Shown piece by piece: positions 21,359-33,439 of a stretch of 64,000 bases of DNA (position 1 is its first letter; the number at the start of each line of letters is the position of its first letter). A model generated the notes under the pieces. The model saw only the letters and a program-made list of their open reading frames with translations. It had not been told where the DNA came from and did not search any database. Origin of the DNA: Adiantum capillus-veneris (lineage: Eukaryota; Streptophyta; Polypodiopsida; Polypodiales; Pteridaceae); assembly GCA_014529385.2 (NCBI GenBank), contig CM043970.1:41969279-42033278 (forward strand), written 5' to 3'. A program made the translations under genes and the position numbers.

Positions 21359-21481
21359 TGTTGGGTTCAAAGCCTCACTCGATTGTTGGTGTTAGCCCGT
21401 GGAAAACTCCCCTTATAGCATGCAGAGGCAAGTCCAGTTTAAGTAGAGATTTGCATGGTTAAAAGCTATATATTGTCAGGT
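21359..21481 (+). repeat. Truncated 3' LTR of the non-autonomous element
   Basis: Matches the first ~120 bases of the 5' LTR and then stops abruptly at the border with TNP2-like sequence on the other strand. Several substitutions against the 5' LTR imply an older insertion than the gypsy element. Confidence 0.65.
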
Positions 21482-21493
21482 ACACAATTCCCA

Positions 21494-22363
21494 CTATGAT
21501 CTATTCCACTCCAAACATACCTGACAGATTTTATGCCAGTCATGTGACTTCAAACCAGTAAGCTTATCTTCTTTAGTAAAACATGTTTGGAGTGAGTGCA
21601 TTACCCAGTGGCGGTCCGCATGGATGGCATGATTCTTTTTACTTTGCATTCTTGGCCTCTTCCATGGTGCTTTAGGGAGTTTTATCAATCCATCTGGTGT
21701 TGTCTGTGGCCAATATTTCTCCATACAATGTGCATTTCTAAGGTCAATTCTGATTCCCAAAGTATCTTTCTTACCGATAAGATGGTCCCACAATAGATTA
21801 CCCACATTCTTGAATATGTGCATTGGATCGAGCAAGTGATTGATCATGAGTCTGGGCCAATATGGGCGGCTCGTACCATAGAGAAAATCTCTTCATCTAT
21901 GGGGGCAAACTGTCATCACACATCCCCTTCTGCTCTTACCATGCTCTAGCAGACATCCTCAGTGGCTCTCTCTCCAAAAAACTAGCGCCTAACTTATGAT
22001 TCTCTGGAAGCTGTGCTTGATGACCTTCGTAGATTTGCTTCTTGCATGAGGGTGCTCGACGTGCATTAAGTCTAGGTACATATGTGATGCATGCTCTGTA
22101 TCTGCTTGTTTGGAGCCCTGCATGTATACACATGACAATAGATAAGCTTGAGAAAAACAAAGGTTTATAGTGTTTGAGTTTGAGTATATATCACCTGAGC
22201 ATTCTGTTAGTCCACGATAGTCATGCATGGTCAACATTAGAATGCCTCTGATCAAAGCATTGCGTTGATCTCTGTGTCGGCTCATATCCACCACTTCTAT
22301 GCGAATCCACAATTGTTGTAGCTCTTCCAATAGTGGACAAAGATACACATCCATGTTCTTCAC
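21494..22363 (-). pseudogene. CACTA transposase TNP2 fragment (minus strand)
   Basis: Three minus-strand pieces follow the order of the plant TNP2 transposase (Transposase_21 family). First, KNMDVYLCPLLEELQQLW then ALIRGILMLTMHDYRGLTECSG (about 22363-22180). Next, CKKQIYEGHQAQLPENHKL (about 22060-21980). Last, DPMHIFKNVGNLLWDHLIGK with GLKSHDWHKICQ (21847-21494), the start of the DUF4218 region. Stops and frame changes separate them, so it is not functional. It retains the middle of the catalytic region that the plus-strand copy at 25-27 kb has lost. Confidence 0.75.
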
Positions 22364-22425
22364 TTTATATCACAGCGTCACATGCAATCAATCTTAGAAA
22401 CAAGTTCCCCTTCTTGATAGTCAAC

Positions 22426-22625
22426 CACTACAAGAGCTCGCTTAAATTCTGACGTCAAATTACGGGTGTCAATGGCGGGCGTCGATATATGTGTAGGTAA
22501 ATATGGAGGGATATCATGTTTTTTAATTTCGATGCTCATACTGGTGCACATACCAAGGGTCATACCAACGCACATACTAGTGCTCATACCGACGCATATA
22601 CCGGCACCTGTATCGACGGACCCTG
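22426..22625 (+). repeat. CACTA 5' terminus and subterminal repeats
   Basis: Begins CACTACAAGAGCTCGC. At 22465-22620 there are repeated motifs of the form CATACYRACGCA/CATAC(C/T)GG, spaced about 16-20 bases apart, in the position where CACTA elements carry transposase-binding repeats. The transposase frame lies on the same strand downstream. Confidence 0.6.
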
Positions 22626-23615
22626 CAAAAAACAAAACCGCGGGTCTTTCTTGCGCATTACCCTCCTTTCTTCTCTTCTCCTCTTCCTCATTTTTTGCAG
22701 ATCTGCTGCCTCACGACTTGTCGGAGGTGAGATCCTCACTTGTGTACTACTCCCCATCAACAAGGTGACATTCTTTTCAAGTTTCCTTGTAGATTTGTGC
22801 ACTTTAGTGTATGTGTGTGGAACCTAGCGTGTGTGTGTGTGTGCATGTGATTTTTTGCAGATTTGAGGATATTTTTCCAACTCTTTTTTTCAGCAAAAGG
22901 CCGCATGTGAGTGCTCTAACATTCTTTTTTTATTGCATACACGCATACACACACACACACACACATGCACATAAACATGCATGCAAGTAAATAAAAATGC
23001 ACACTAAACAATATAAACACACTATAAATGACGCAAACACATACTTCTCAATTAAAAAAATATAAAATGTTATTTTATAAGTAGTATTAATTAAAAATCA
23101 TCATTAACTAAGAAGATAACTACATTTTATCATTAAAAGAAAGATTTATTTTGATTTATGTTATTTTCTAATTAGTTTTGTTGTTTTTGTGTAAATAAAT
23201 TTAGAACTTTAAAAGTTATATTGCTCTTTTTGTAATTGTGACTTATCGTAGGCTATTCACTTGTTTAAGTTTAGTCATTCAACACTAACCGGTTTAGGTA
23301 ATAAGTGGTTTTATTACTTAGGACTAATCCCTAGTTAGATTGGTGAAGGTTAGGTGTTGAATTAGAGCGTGTAGCTGCTTACGTATTGAATCATTTAGTC
23401 AAGCCCGCTTAGTCTTACACGCGGCTCGGCTAGTTTCGTCATTAAGTCACTTGGCGACTTAGGGCTAGTCATGTAGGTTTAATCAATATTCAAACGGTTT
23501 ATTAGGGTTTGTTGCTTATAGGTAATTGATTATGTATTTAATTGCTTACCGCTCAGAAAGGACTACTCCGTATTTAGGCTATTGAAGGCTACACGCTTCG
23601 GGCTAGCCGCTCAGT
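22626..23615. other. CACTA internal non-coding region
   Basis: AT-rich sequence with (CA)n at about 22947-22966 and short TTAGCCG/TTAGTC-like repeats near 23270-23470. No coding sequence is supported; the frames around 22466-22827 cross the subterminal repeats. Confidence 0.45.
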
Positions 23616-23619
23616 GTTA

Positions 23620-25395
23620 GCCGTTAGCCGCAAAAGAACTTCGACAAACAAAGTTAACCAACACAATTGGACTTCAATAGCGCACACAGACTACAAAAAC
23701 GCAAAAGATTTCAAAAAAAGACTTATGTCATGGCTACAGGATGTGAGGTTGTTAGAGCTAGCGGCAAATAGTGAAAAGACCGCAAATAGACTTTGGAAAC
23801 ACAAAAGTCTTCGAAAATGACTTGTGTAATTAAAAAACACAAACGAACTTTGACAAACAAAGTAAAATAACGTAACCGAACTTCAATAGCGCACACAGAC
23901 TTCAAAAACCCTAATATATAGTCATTGACCAATATAGCCGAGATTATTACCCTGTGGTCGTAATCTCCGTGCACCTCTAGACTAGGATGTGTGGAGATCG
24001 GGCATGGCTAGAGAATGCGAGGTTGTTAGAGCTAGGGGCAAATAGTAGAAGAACTGCAAATGGACTTTGGAAATGCAAAAGTCTGCTGACTTGTCTACGT
24101 AAAAAACGCAAATGGACTTCGACAAATGAAGTAAAATAACAAAATCAAACTTCAATAGTGCACAGAGACTTCAAAAAGCCCTAATATATAGTCATTGACC
24201 AATAAAGATGAGACTATTAACTTGTGGTCTTGATCTTTGTGCACCTCTAGACCCAGGTGTGCGGAGATCGGGCATGGCGAGAGAATGTGAGATTGTTAGA
24301 GCTACGGAAAATAATAGAAAAAAATGCAAACAAACTAAGAAAATGACTCGTGTACTTCAAACACGCAAACAGACTTTGACAAACAAAGTAAAATAACGTA
24401 ATCAAACTTCAATAGCGCACACAGATTTCAAATTTGCTAATATATAGTCATTGACCAATATAGACGAGACTATTATCATGTGGTACTAATCTCCATACAC
24501 CTCTAGACCGAGGTGTGCGGAGATCTGGCATGACTAGAGAATATGAGGTTGTTAGAGCTTGATCTAGTGGCAAATAGTAGAAGAACCGCAAATGTACTTT
24601 GGAAACACAAAAGTCTATGACAATTGATTTCTGTACTTCAAAAACGTAAAGGAACTTCCACAAATGAAGTAAAATAACGCAATCAAACTTTAATAGCACA
24701 CACAGACTTCCAAAAACCCTAATATGTAGTCATTGACCAATAAAGATGAGATTATTACCCTCTGGCCCTGATCTCCGTACACCTCTAGACCGAGGTGTGA
24801 GGAGATCGGGCATGGCTAGAGAATGTGAGGTTGTTAGGGATAGCAAAAAATAGTAGAAAACGTAAATGGACTTGAAAAATGACTTGTGTACTTCAAAATG
24901 CAAACGAACTTTGATAAACAAAGTAAAATAACGCAATTGTACTTCAATAGTACACACAGACTTCAAAAACCCTAATATATAGTCATTGATCAATAAAGAC
25001 GAGATTATTGTCCCGTGGTCCTAATCTCCGTGCACCTCTAGACTGAGCTGTCTGGGGATTGGGAATGTCTAGAGAATGTGAGGTTGTTAGAGCTAGCTGC
25101 AAATAGTAGAAAAAACTCAAAAGGACTTCGAAAACACAAAAGCCTTCAGAAATGACTTGTGTACTTCAAAACCGCAAATAAACTTCGACAAACAAAGTAA
25201 AATAACACAATCAACCTTCAATAGTGCACATAGTCTTAAAAGCCCTAGTATATAGTCACTGACCAATAAAGAAGAGATTAGTCACTGACCAATAAAGAAG
25301 AGATTATTACCCTGCGGTTTTGATCTCCGTGCACCTCTTGACTGAGGTGTGCAGGGATCAGGCATGGCTAGACAATATGAGGTTGTCACGTATTG
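23620..25395 (+). repeat. Tandem array, ~265-bp unit, 6-7 copies, inside CACTA
   Basis: The marker GTCATTGACC recurs at 23921, 24191, 24447, 24729, 24982 (as GTCATTGATC) and 25255, giving spacings of 270, 256, 282, 253 and 273 bases. Each unit also carries CTCCGTGCACCTCTAGAC, GGAGATCGGGCATGGCTAGA, GAGGTTGTTAGAGCTA and ACTTCAATAGCGCACACAGA. The last unit contains a 29-base internal repeat of the GTCACTGACCAATAAAGAAG block (25255 and about 25282). Copies differ by small indels and point changes, so the array is not recent. Confidence 0.88.
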
Positions 25396-25439
25396 TCATG
25401 TAGTTAGTGGTGTGTACGTATAACAAGAGTGATTTACTT

Positions 25440-25850
25440 ATTTGTTGCATCATTGTAGATAAAGTATGGACATAGGATGGCGTGTCCTTGTGCACATTGC
25501 AAGCATCAAATCTTTCAAAAATGAAAAATTTACGACGAGCACATACACAATAACGGTCTTTTTCCTATAAAGAAACTACAAGACCTGTGTTATTGATCTC
25601 ATGGTGGTCCAGTGATAGTAGATCAGACTCCGCAAGTAGATATTACTCCAACTTCATCCCAGAGAAGACGATTTTCAAATGAACAGCCATCGACTGAGTC
25701 CACCCAACCAAGACTTGATTCCACATTTCAAGAAGTAGAGATGGAGTAGATGTTAGATGCGTTCTTTGACATGGATCCCATCATGAAGAACATAGAATAT
25801 GACAAAATTCAAGGCAATACTGCGACCCAACCTTAGTCCTCCTATTCATA
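25440..25850 (+). pseudogene. TNP2 N-terminal region (transposase-associated domain)
   Basis: A short plus-strand frame reading MACPCAHCKHQ fits the cysteine signature (CPCxxCxN) of the plant transposase-associated domain that precedes TNP2. After a frame change, HEHIHNNGLFPIKKLQ and a Ser/Gln-rich linker follow. Stops at several points show decay. It lies directly upstream of clear TNP2 sequence. Confidence 0.55.
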
Positions 25851-26063
25851 TGGACGGCATGGAAGCAACGATAAAGAGGGCGAGATGATGCAAACTCTTT
25901 CACGTATGCCGCTTTATAGTGGTGCAAAAATCTTAGTTCTCTGTCCCGCTTTGGCAATGCTTAATTTGCACTCTTACGAGTGGTCTGATGCCTCCGTCAC
26001 AAAATTATCAGGTAAATACATTGTATCCTAAGCATACCAAAGTGCAAATTACAGTTCAATAAT

Positions 26064-27110
26064 GTGATGAAGGGGTTGACTTGTTCATGTAATGACAGGT
26101 TGCTCAACGAGCAAATCTTGCTAGAAGGCAATCACATGCTCCCTACCCATCCAATCACTAAAAATCTTCTTACTAACTTGGGCTTGGATTATCACAAAAT
26201 ACATGCATGCCCTAATGACTGTATACTTTTTCACAAAATGAGTATGCAAATTTGAAACAATGTCCCAATTGTGGATCAAAAAGGTATAGAGAGGACACAC
26301 AATAAAAATTTATCTTGCAAAGGTCCTTCAACACTTTCCTATCATTCCAAGAATAAAGACCATGGTCAGGTGCAAGTCTATAGCCGCTTTGATGACATGG
26401 CACTCAAATATTAGATTGACAGATGATGTGATGCAGGTACCTATTGACTCTCGTACATGGAAGCACATAGAGGAAAGTTGGCTTGCATTTAAGGACAAGC
26501 TTCGATATGATCAACTTTGGTATGGCAACTGACAGAGTAAACCCATTTGGATTACGGAGTTCTTCATGGAGCACGTGGCCTATTTTCTTGGTTAATTATA
26601 ATCTTCCACCATGGCTAGCTATCAAGAAGGGCTATATGTTATTGTCACTGATCATCCCAGGAAAGTACAAAGCAAAGAACATTGATGTCTATATGGCACC
26701 ACTTATAGAACAACTCCAAATCTTGTGGACAAGGATTGACAGTGAAGAAGACTTCTTCATTCAATACTCCCACTGGGTGCATGCGATGTTTGAAAATGGC
26801 TTTTATAAGGGATGAAAATCTTAGTGGTCTTAAGTACCACAATTGGCACAAGTTTTTATAGTTTATCTTACCAATTGCCATGAAGGATTGTTTGACATAT
26901 GACATTAGAAGAACAATCTAGAAAATCAGTGAGTTGGTACGCTGGATCAGTTCAAAAGAGATAAGAAAAGACAGCATTGATGCATCATGCTTAAATTCTA
27001 CTGAAGCAGTGTGTATGGTGGAGAAGTACTTTCAACAAACATTAGATTACCATCCAAATGCATCTACTTGTGCATGTGGTCGATGAAGTTGCAATTGTTG
27101 GGGTAGTCCG
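26064..27110 (+). pseudogene. TNP2 transposase core with internal deletion, and DUF4218 region
   Basis: Pieces in order match plant TNP2: LGLDYHKIHACPNDCILFHK (26190-26240), QCPNCGSKRY in the next frame (about 26256-26285), DRVNPFGLRSS, NLPPWLAIKKGYMLLSLIIP and KNIDVYMAPLIEQLQILW (26535-26740). The sequence then jumps to HWVHAMFENG, which belongs much further along in the family. The central catalytic stretch kept in the minus-strand copy (21.5-22.3 kb) is missing. DUF4218-like sequence follows to STCACGR at about 27085. Several frameshifts and stops are present. This is a dSpm-like, defective transposase. Confidence 0.75.
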
Positions 27111-27141
27111 TAGTAGGTGGATGTTCTTCTAGGAGAGATTC

Positions 27142-27660
27142 ATGAAGACTTTAAAGGGGTTCGTTTGTCAAAGGGCTCGCCTTGAGGGTAGCATGGCCGA
27201 AATATGGCTTGTACAAGAGTCTCTTGTCCTCCTCAATGAATTTTTGGGCTCAATTGATCCAAAGATGCCCCGAATGTGGACTACTGAGGTCAACGTCAAG
27301 GTGACAAGGGACGAGTCACAGAGACAAGGCATCATTAGGAAGATGGATATCACAATGCGATAAAAGGTTGTGAGATTTTTCCTTCTCAACTCAGACATCA
27401 TGAAAAAGTGGCTAGACAGGTACAAAGGGGACAAGCAAGAATGCTTGACAGCTCGCTTGCAATTCAAGTGCAGCCGTACCAGTAGAAACCTTCCTTTTCC
27501 AGATCATCTTCAGAAATTTCTTGACTTTCCAACTGGGTGTTGGTTAGATGCGACAATCTCAGAGGCAAAGAGGAATGGAGTGTTGATTACTGAAGAGGAA
27601 GAGGAGATGTCAAGGGGTTATGATTGGCATGTAAAATTTTCACAACTTCCTTTTTGAGCT
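27142..27660 (+). pseudogene. TNP2 C-terminal region before DUF4216
   Basis: MKTLKGFVCQRARLEGSMAE is the usual TNP2 block after DUF4218 (family form: MKxLKGYVRNRARPEGSIAE). After a TAA and frame step, RFFLLNSDIMKKWLDRYKGD and DHLQKFLDFPTGCWLDATI continue the family order. It ends at a TGA at 27655. The frame is picked up again at about 27717, just before the LINE. Confidence 0.7.
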
Positions 27661-27716
27661 CCACATGATCACATTACTTTAGTAAGCTTAACTTTGTTTC
27701 TTTTTTGTGGCGGTAG

Positions 27717-27743
27717 TATCACAAATATGGAGCTTTGTGGTTT
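27717..27743 (+). pseudogene. TNP2 exon fragment left of the LINE insertion
   Basis: Nine codons reading YHKYGALWF end at the LINE's target duplicate (27730-27743). The reading resumes in the same frame at 34789 after the second target copy, with HGKHFRVKW. The phase agreement shows the LINE split one continuous coding stretch. Confidence 0.7.
27730..27743. repeat. LINE target-site duplication, left copy
   Basis: GAGCTTTGTGGTTT, identical over 14 bases to 34775-34788. The left copy runs straight into the T-tract that is the LINE's poly(A) on the minus strand. Confidence 0.9.
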
Positions 27744-28349
27744 TTTTTTTCCAAGAAAAAGATCCTTCTATTAGTTAATGAAACTGCCCATAGGACTATA
27801 ACCACCTCTTGGCAAGAGAGGACTACAACAACCATGATGGGGAGACTCTCCCAATGAAAAACCAACATATGTACAATGGGGCTGAATCAAGAAATGGGAG
27901 GAGGGAAAAGCCATACAGGTGGTCGGTAGTGCCATCGGAGTACACCCTGGACCATGGTTAGAAAGGTCCAATACGCCAAAGTCGACGGAAAGCCTCTCTG
28001 CGCTCCCGCATGCGATCGGAGCTGCCTGTAGTCTCTCTAGCTGTCCTCTGAGAGTGTGGATCAGCTCTAGCCAATGGTCATGAACAGTCTCTGCTGGTGG
28101 CACAGGGCAAGCCTCAAAGATGCGGAAGCAACGGCCCCGCCAGATGAACCAGAGTGTCAGGCCACTGATGAGCTCCCAACACTACTCTCTCAGTGCACCA
28201 CTCCTCTAGAGTAAGCTCTATGGCAAGCTGGAGTGTAGGTCTCCCCTCCTGCATCACTATAATCCTACTGGTGGAAGATAGCTCAAACTGAAGTGCCGCA
28301 CCCCTGAGGGTGGACCAAGCCGCTGCTCCCCAAGTGTACTATCGAGCCG

Positions 28350-31300
28350 TGGAAAGAGCAAGGATCAGCCGAAGAACTCCAAGCCACACTTGCTGTGCCA
28401 AAGGACAGTCCCAAAGACAGTGATGTTGACTCTCCACAAGATGGTCATTGAAGCTGCACGTGTGGCAGAGAGAACACTATGCACTAGCCATCTCCCAACT
28501 GCTGTAGCTCTGTGTGCGATCAGCCCACTGAAACAAGGTGACTCACCTCGGCTGTCTGGAGTCCCACAACCTCTCCCCATAAGGCTGCCAAGAACTCAGC
28601 TGTGAGACCCTCCTCCTACCAATGAGGTGCTACAGCGAGGCAGGCCTCTCTCTGTGCTGCTAGTATGTGACATCCCAATCGAATAGTGTACTGAAAAAAT
28701 GGGACACCTGGGTGGTTTGCGGAAGAGAAATGGTCCCTCCAAAGCCACTCGCCAGGATCCCACTATACTCGTGTCAATGGATAACACTCCCAAGCCCACA
28801 ATCTCCAGTGTCTAGTCTCGAGAGCTGCTGGGTGAGGATCAATGGCACAAGTCCTCCCATAGATGCCCACCAATCGGATCCTCTGAAAACAACACTCTGT
28901 CACCTGTGGGGCCTCTACTGCAACTTTCTGTAGGTGTCCCTTACCCTGTAGCTCAAAGAACAGGGATGGAATAGCCTCTGAGCAGGCCCAGACTGCGATG
29001 AGAACCTCTAGTTGTGTGAAGGCTCCCATCCACCTGAGTGCTACTGGCTCGAGGGGTGTGAGCCACTCAGCTGGAACTGCCTCTGAGATGTCCTAGCACA
29101 TGCTCTGCACCCCTCTCATGCCCTGTAGTAGTTGGAAACCCTGCACCTCCTCTGACAAGCCTAAAAACTCTAACCAGTCATCTAAAGAGCGCACTGGATC
29201 CGCTGCCATGGGACCCCAGGAAACATGAGGCCGACTACCAACCAAGTGGCCTCTCTGAGTGCTAACCATGGGGTTCCAAACAAGGGGCTCTCGTAGGAGC
29301 TCCTCCGAGCAAGTAGGCTATCACCGCTCCAAGCCTCGTCGCAAGTTCTCCCAAGATCAAAGCAAACTCACAGCGAAGTGGTCCTCCAGTCTCCTGCTCA
29401 AACCAACTCTACGCATCTCTGTGAAGGTCCATCTGGTCGAAGGTCACCAAGGGCCTCTAGCAGCCTGAGGCACCCTAGCACGAAGCCGCTGTAGCAAGAA
29501 CTCCTTCTAAGGCTCTTCACCTGGAAGAAGTCCTCTTACTATGAACTTCCCAAGAAGGGCTCTGCTCTACTGTGCTGGGTCAATGATCCCAAGCCCTCCT
29601 GTGAACAAGGAAGAGTGATGACCTGCCAAGCCACTTTGGCTCGGGCTATCTGAGTGTCACGTCTTGACCAAAGGAAGTTCGTGATGAGCCTCTCTACCTG
29701 GCTGATACAAGAGCTCGAGAAGATCCAGCAAGAAGTGATGTACCACATAGTCGCCAACAACACCTGGTTGGCCACTACTACTCTGCTAGCCAAAGAAAGT
29801 TGTGTTGAGCTCTAGTGTAAGAAATTCCTCCTGATAGACAGGAGGAGGGGAGCAATCTACTGCTCATGAGACAAGTCCAAACCAACCTGACAGCCCAAGT
29901 ACCAAACTGCAGTCCCTCGGGAATCCACTTAAAACCCTCTCATGGCATCCAATCGGGCACAAGAGCACTACCAACCGAGAAAGCCACTGTCTTTCTCCAG
30001 TTGATCAATGTGCTAGATGCACAACATAAGGTCTCTAGAGCCTGCTCACGCCTGTGGAGGTTGGCCTCCTGGCCATCTAAGTACAAGGCTGAGTCGTCGG
30101 CAAGCTCAGTGTCCAGAAGCTCATCTCCCCAAATAAAGAGTATTAAGCCCCGAAGACCAACCTGCTGCGACACCAGAAACCTACTCATTGCCTCCGCATA
30201 GAGCAGAAAGAGGAAGGGGGCAAGAGGATAGCCATGTCTGACCGAACGTGTGAGCATAAAACGATCACCTCTACCTCTTGCCAAAAGTACCTGGCTGTGA
30301 GCCTGTATGTACAAAGCTGACACCCCTCTGATCCACGCATCTGAGAAGCCCATCCTGTGAAGAGTGCCCTCTAGAAAGTCCCAGTCAACTTTGTCGTATG
30401 CCTTCTCAAAATCGAGAAGAAGAATTACCAGGTCCTCACCACGAAGCCGCGCTAGGGCAGAAGCCTCCCAGAAAGTAAAGATATTGTCAAGGATACTGCG
30501 TTCCTTGATGAAACCTATCTGAGTCCCATGTATAAGGCTCTCTAGAAGTGGCTGGATCCTCAAACTCAGAGCCTTGGCAAGAATTTTGTAGGCTGAGTTG
30601 AGGATGGTGATGGGGCACCACTGTCGAATCTCATCCGAGGAAACACCCTCCTTGAAAATGAGGTAGATCAAGCCCTCACTCATGCTGTTAGGCATCACTC
30701 CTGTGTGCAAGATATATTGAAAAGCACTACAAAGATCTGGGCCAAGGAAATCCCAGTACTCCAAGAAAAAACTGGGAGTCAACCCATCCTCACCTGAACA
30801 GCTACCACGGGGGAGGGCACTAAGAGCCGTGTGCAGCTCCTCCAATTGAAGTGGAAGCTCAAGCCTCTGACGCATCTCCTCAGTCACAAGGCAAGGCATA
30901 TGTGCCCACACCTGCTCCCTGCATGCATCTTGACGCTCTGACTGAGGCTCTACAGACAGTAACTCACGGTAAAAGTCAGTAGCAACCACACGCATATCCT
31001 CGGGCTCAGAAAAAGTTGACCCGTTGGGCCTTCTGAATTGACTGACCGTGACATGCGAATGCCGAGGTCCCACTACCTCGAAGAAAGCACCAGTCACTCT
31101 ATCGCCCACCTGTGTCCATTGAGATGCCTGTCGATGGAAAGAAAACTCATGTCGCCGCTCCTCTGTGCTAACAAGCTCTTGGCGAGCCTGCTGGAGCTAC
31201 TCCTCTAACCAAGGACTGTCTGGATGCTGCTCCTGCATTGTCTGCAATGAAGCAATGCCTGGAGGGGTTCACTATGTGTAAAACTACCATATCACGTGCG

Positions 31301-32525
31301 TTCAAGATATGTTTTTAAAACCCCTTATTTATGAATTTTTTAAGGAATATAATATATTCTTTTCTTTTAAAATCTATAAGTTCTTTTCAAATTTGAAAAA
31401 ATAATACTATTCTGTATATATATATTTGTAAGTTTCAAGAACTTTAAATACCCTTCTGTTGAACTCAAGTGATAGGTTACATTTTTATTAGGTGACCTCC
31501 CTGGGAGCAATGCCCCATCTGAGACGTTACTCCTCCTTTCTTGCTGCAGCCCGGCGAGCCAAGGACTCCTAGAGAAAGAAACGACTAATGTGAGTTAGTC
31601 CTGAGGCCACTCTATCAGCAGGAGAATCCTCCCTGTTCTACTTGCTCTCTGAGTGCAGAGTCCATCAAGACCATCTCTGGTATGTGAAGCATCGTGCTCC
31701 CTCTCCTCTGCCTGTCTACCACTGTAAAAATCATTGGTGCATGATCCGAGAAGGAAGTCCCTGCCAGAATGCCAACTGTCTTTCCCAAGTCACTGAAGTG
31801 GTCACTAGTGTAGAAGTGATGTAGCTGTGATAGATTCACTCCTCCTACTCTCCCGTCCGAACGAGAGAAGGCAAGGCTGTCTGGGGGCCTCACAAAACTA
31901 GAGTGCTGCCATACATCAAAGAACCTTAGAGTCATACAAAACCTCCCCCAAGCTGCCAACTCAACTCCATGCACAGTAGCATGGCTACCACAAATCCTGT
32001 TAGAAGGGTCCTCTAACATGTTGAAGTCCCCCCCTATGCACGAGTGTTCTGCTGGTGACAGAGACTCAACTATCTATGAACAAAACTCTACTCGAGCACT
32101 TGCCACATTGGGTGCATAGATGTTTAGGAAGCCCACAAGGCAACCCTGAACCTGCATAGTAATCCACTGAGCCTTGCCTCGCACAATAATCCAAATGGCC
32201 TGCTACAAAGAATCTGCAATAGTCATACATACCCCACCCTGGATGCCTCCAGGTCCAAAAGCAGCTGACCAAAAAGTATCATATCGACCATGCAAGAGCT
32301 GAACACAACCTGAAGCATAAAGAGATCAATCTCTCCTCCCACAAGGCAGCGTTGAAGCTCCTGACATAGTCGACCCTGCTGACACTGAAACTGGGACCCA
32401 CCAAGTCGCTGCATATTCCATGAGACGATCCTCTTGGGGAGCGAGAGAGAACACATGTTTCCACAACAGCTAAACGTGCTATCTTTGAGGCTGGCTTGGA
32501 TGGGGAGTAATCCGCATCCAAGCAT
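28350..32525 (-). pseudogene. LINE ORF2: endonuclease, reverse transcriptase, zf-RVT
   Basis: The endonuclease starts with RIVSWNMQRLGG (about 32430) and ends with the SDHAPMI motif (about 31740). The reverse transcriptase is one open frame at 29940-31109 with GSCSGEDGLTPSFF, CPITILNSAYKILAKALSLR, LLDFEKAYDKVDWDFLEG, a degenerate RHGYPLAPFLF (normally RQGCPLSP) and catalytic LADDSALYLDG. The C-terminal region has FLWSRRD...KVAWQVITLP (about 29540-29690) and a zf-RVT module (CHTC...HHCLWDCPLAQQVW, 28371-28470). Frames shift between modules, so it is a pseudogene. Confidence 0.88.
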
Positions 32526-33439
32526 CCTCTAGATAGGCGTCATTGTAACGAGTGCCTGGCCTAAGCCCAAGTAGGTCAAGCCGTCCGTAAAGCAACCTCC
32601 TCTATCCAGGAGTCTTTGTGAATATGTACATAGCATGGAAAGCACTACGTATCGGCAAAGAAGTAGACCACAATGTGTCTACATCCTGTTGTATCTAAAG
32701 GGGTCACCACAAACTTGGCCAATGGCCACAAAGTCTAAAGCATGTCTGTAACTCCTAGTTCTCCCATGTGGTGAGATAACTCTAGGACTTGTGTGCGTAA
32801 CCACCCCAAAATTGAGTCACGAGTCCACTCAGTCTATTCCCTGCCGCAAAGGGGAAACGAGAAGCCAACTGCTGAGTCCAAGGCATCTATCCCCCTAACT
32901 GCAAGGAAAAGAACATGGACCCTGAAGCAGGCTACCTCATGGTCTACTGAAGGGTCGCCGAGAAAATGAGTGAAGTCGTAGTCGAAGAAGTCCCATCGAT
33001 GCCACAAGTCGATGCTCGTCAGGCCACGAGGGATAGTTGCAAAAGGAGACGTCTCTACCTGTAGAGGGGGTCGCAAGAAAGGCTGTCCCTCTCTCGCCAA
33101 GCGACTTGTGGCAAAGGCGTTTCCAAGAGATCTCCTAGCAGCCGGAGATGGCCCTGCCCCTAGGGTCAGCTGTGGAACTAGAGCGGGAGGGGGAGGAGTA
33201 GGAGCAAGGGTAAGAGGCGGAGAGGAGGGGTGGGGGGGAGCGGCAGAGGAAGAGAGGCGGGGGGAGAGGAGGTGGGGGGAACTTTGGGACGGGGGGGCTA
33301 TCGAGGGTGAAGCTGAGGTGGGGGCTGGAGCAGGGAACTCATCCTCTTCAAAAGGACCAAAACGATTTCCCGTGGGAACCCACTGCTGCTGGGCATGTGC
33401 CTAAGGACCACTTTGAGTGCCAGGCTGTCTCTATGGCCC

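Larger units (their letters stand above)
19777..21481 (+). mobile_element. Non-autonomous LTR retrotransposon, ~1.7 kb
   Basis: A 5' LTR (19777-20065) is followed by a primer site resembling the initiator-Met type (TGGTATCAAAGC, 20068-20079). A second LTR copy begins at 21359 after a purine-rich GAGGTGGGAT and is lost after about 21481. The LTR copies share TGTT(C/G)GGTTCAA, a block around CTTATAGCATGCAGAGGCAA, and AAGCTATATATTGT. The 1.29 kb interior has no gag, RT or integrase similarity. Its longest frame (20609-20839) is unidentified. It must have depended on another element's proteins. Confidence 0.7.

Noticed and set aside
22466-22827. Two overlapping plus-strand frames of ~100 codons at the CACTA 5' end
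   Set aside because: They translate the subterminal repeats and adjacent low-complexity sequence in two frames at once; neither has a domain.
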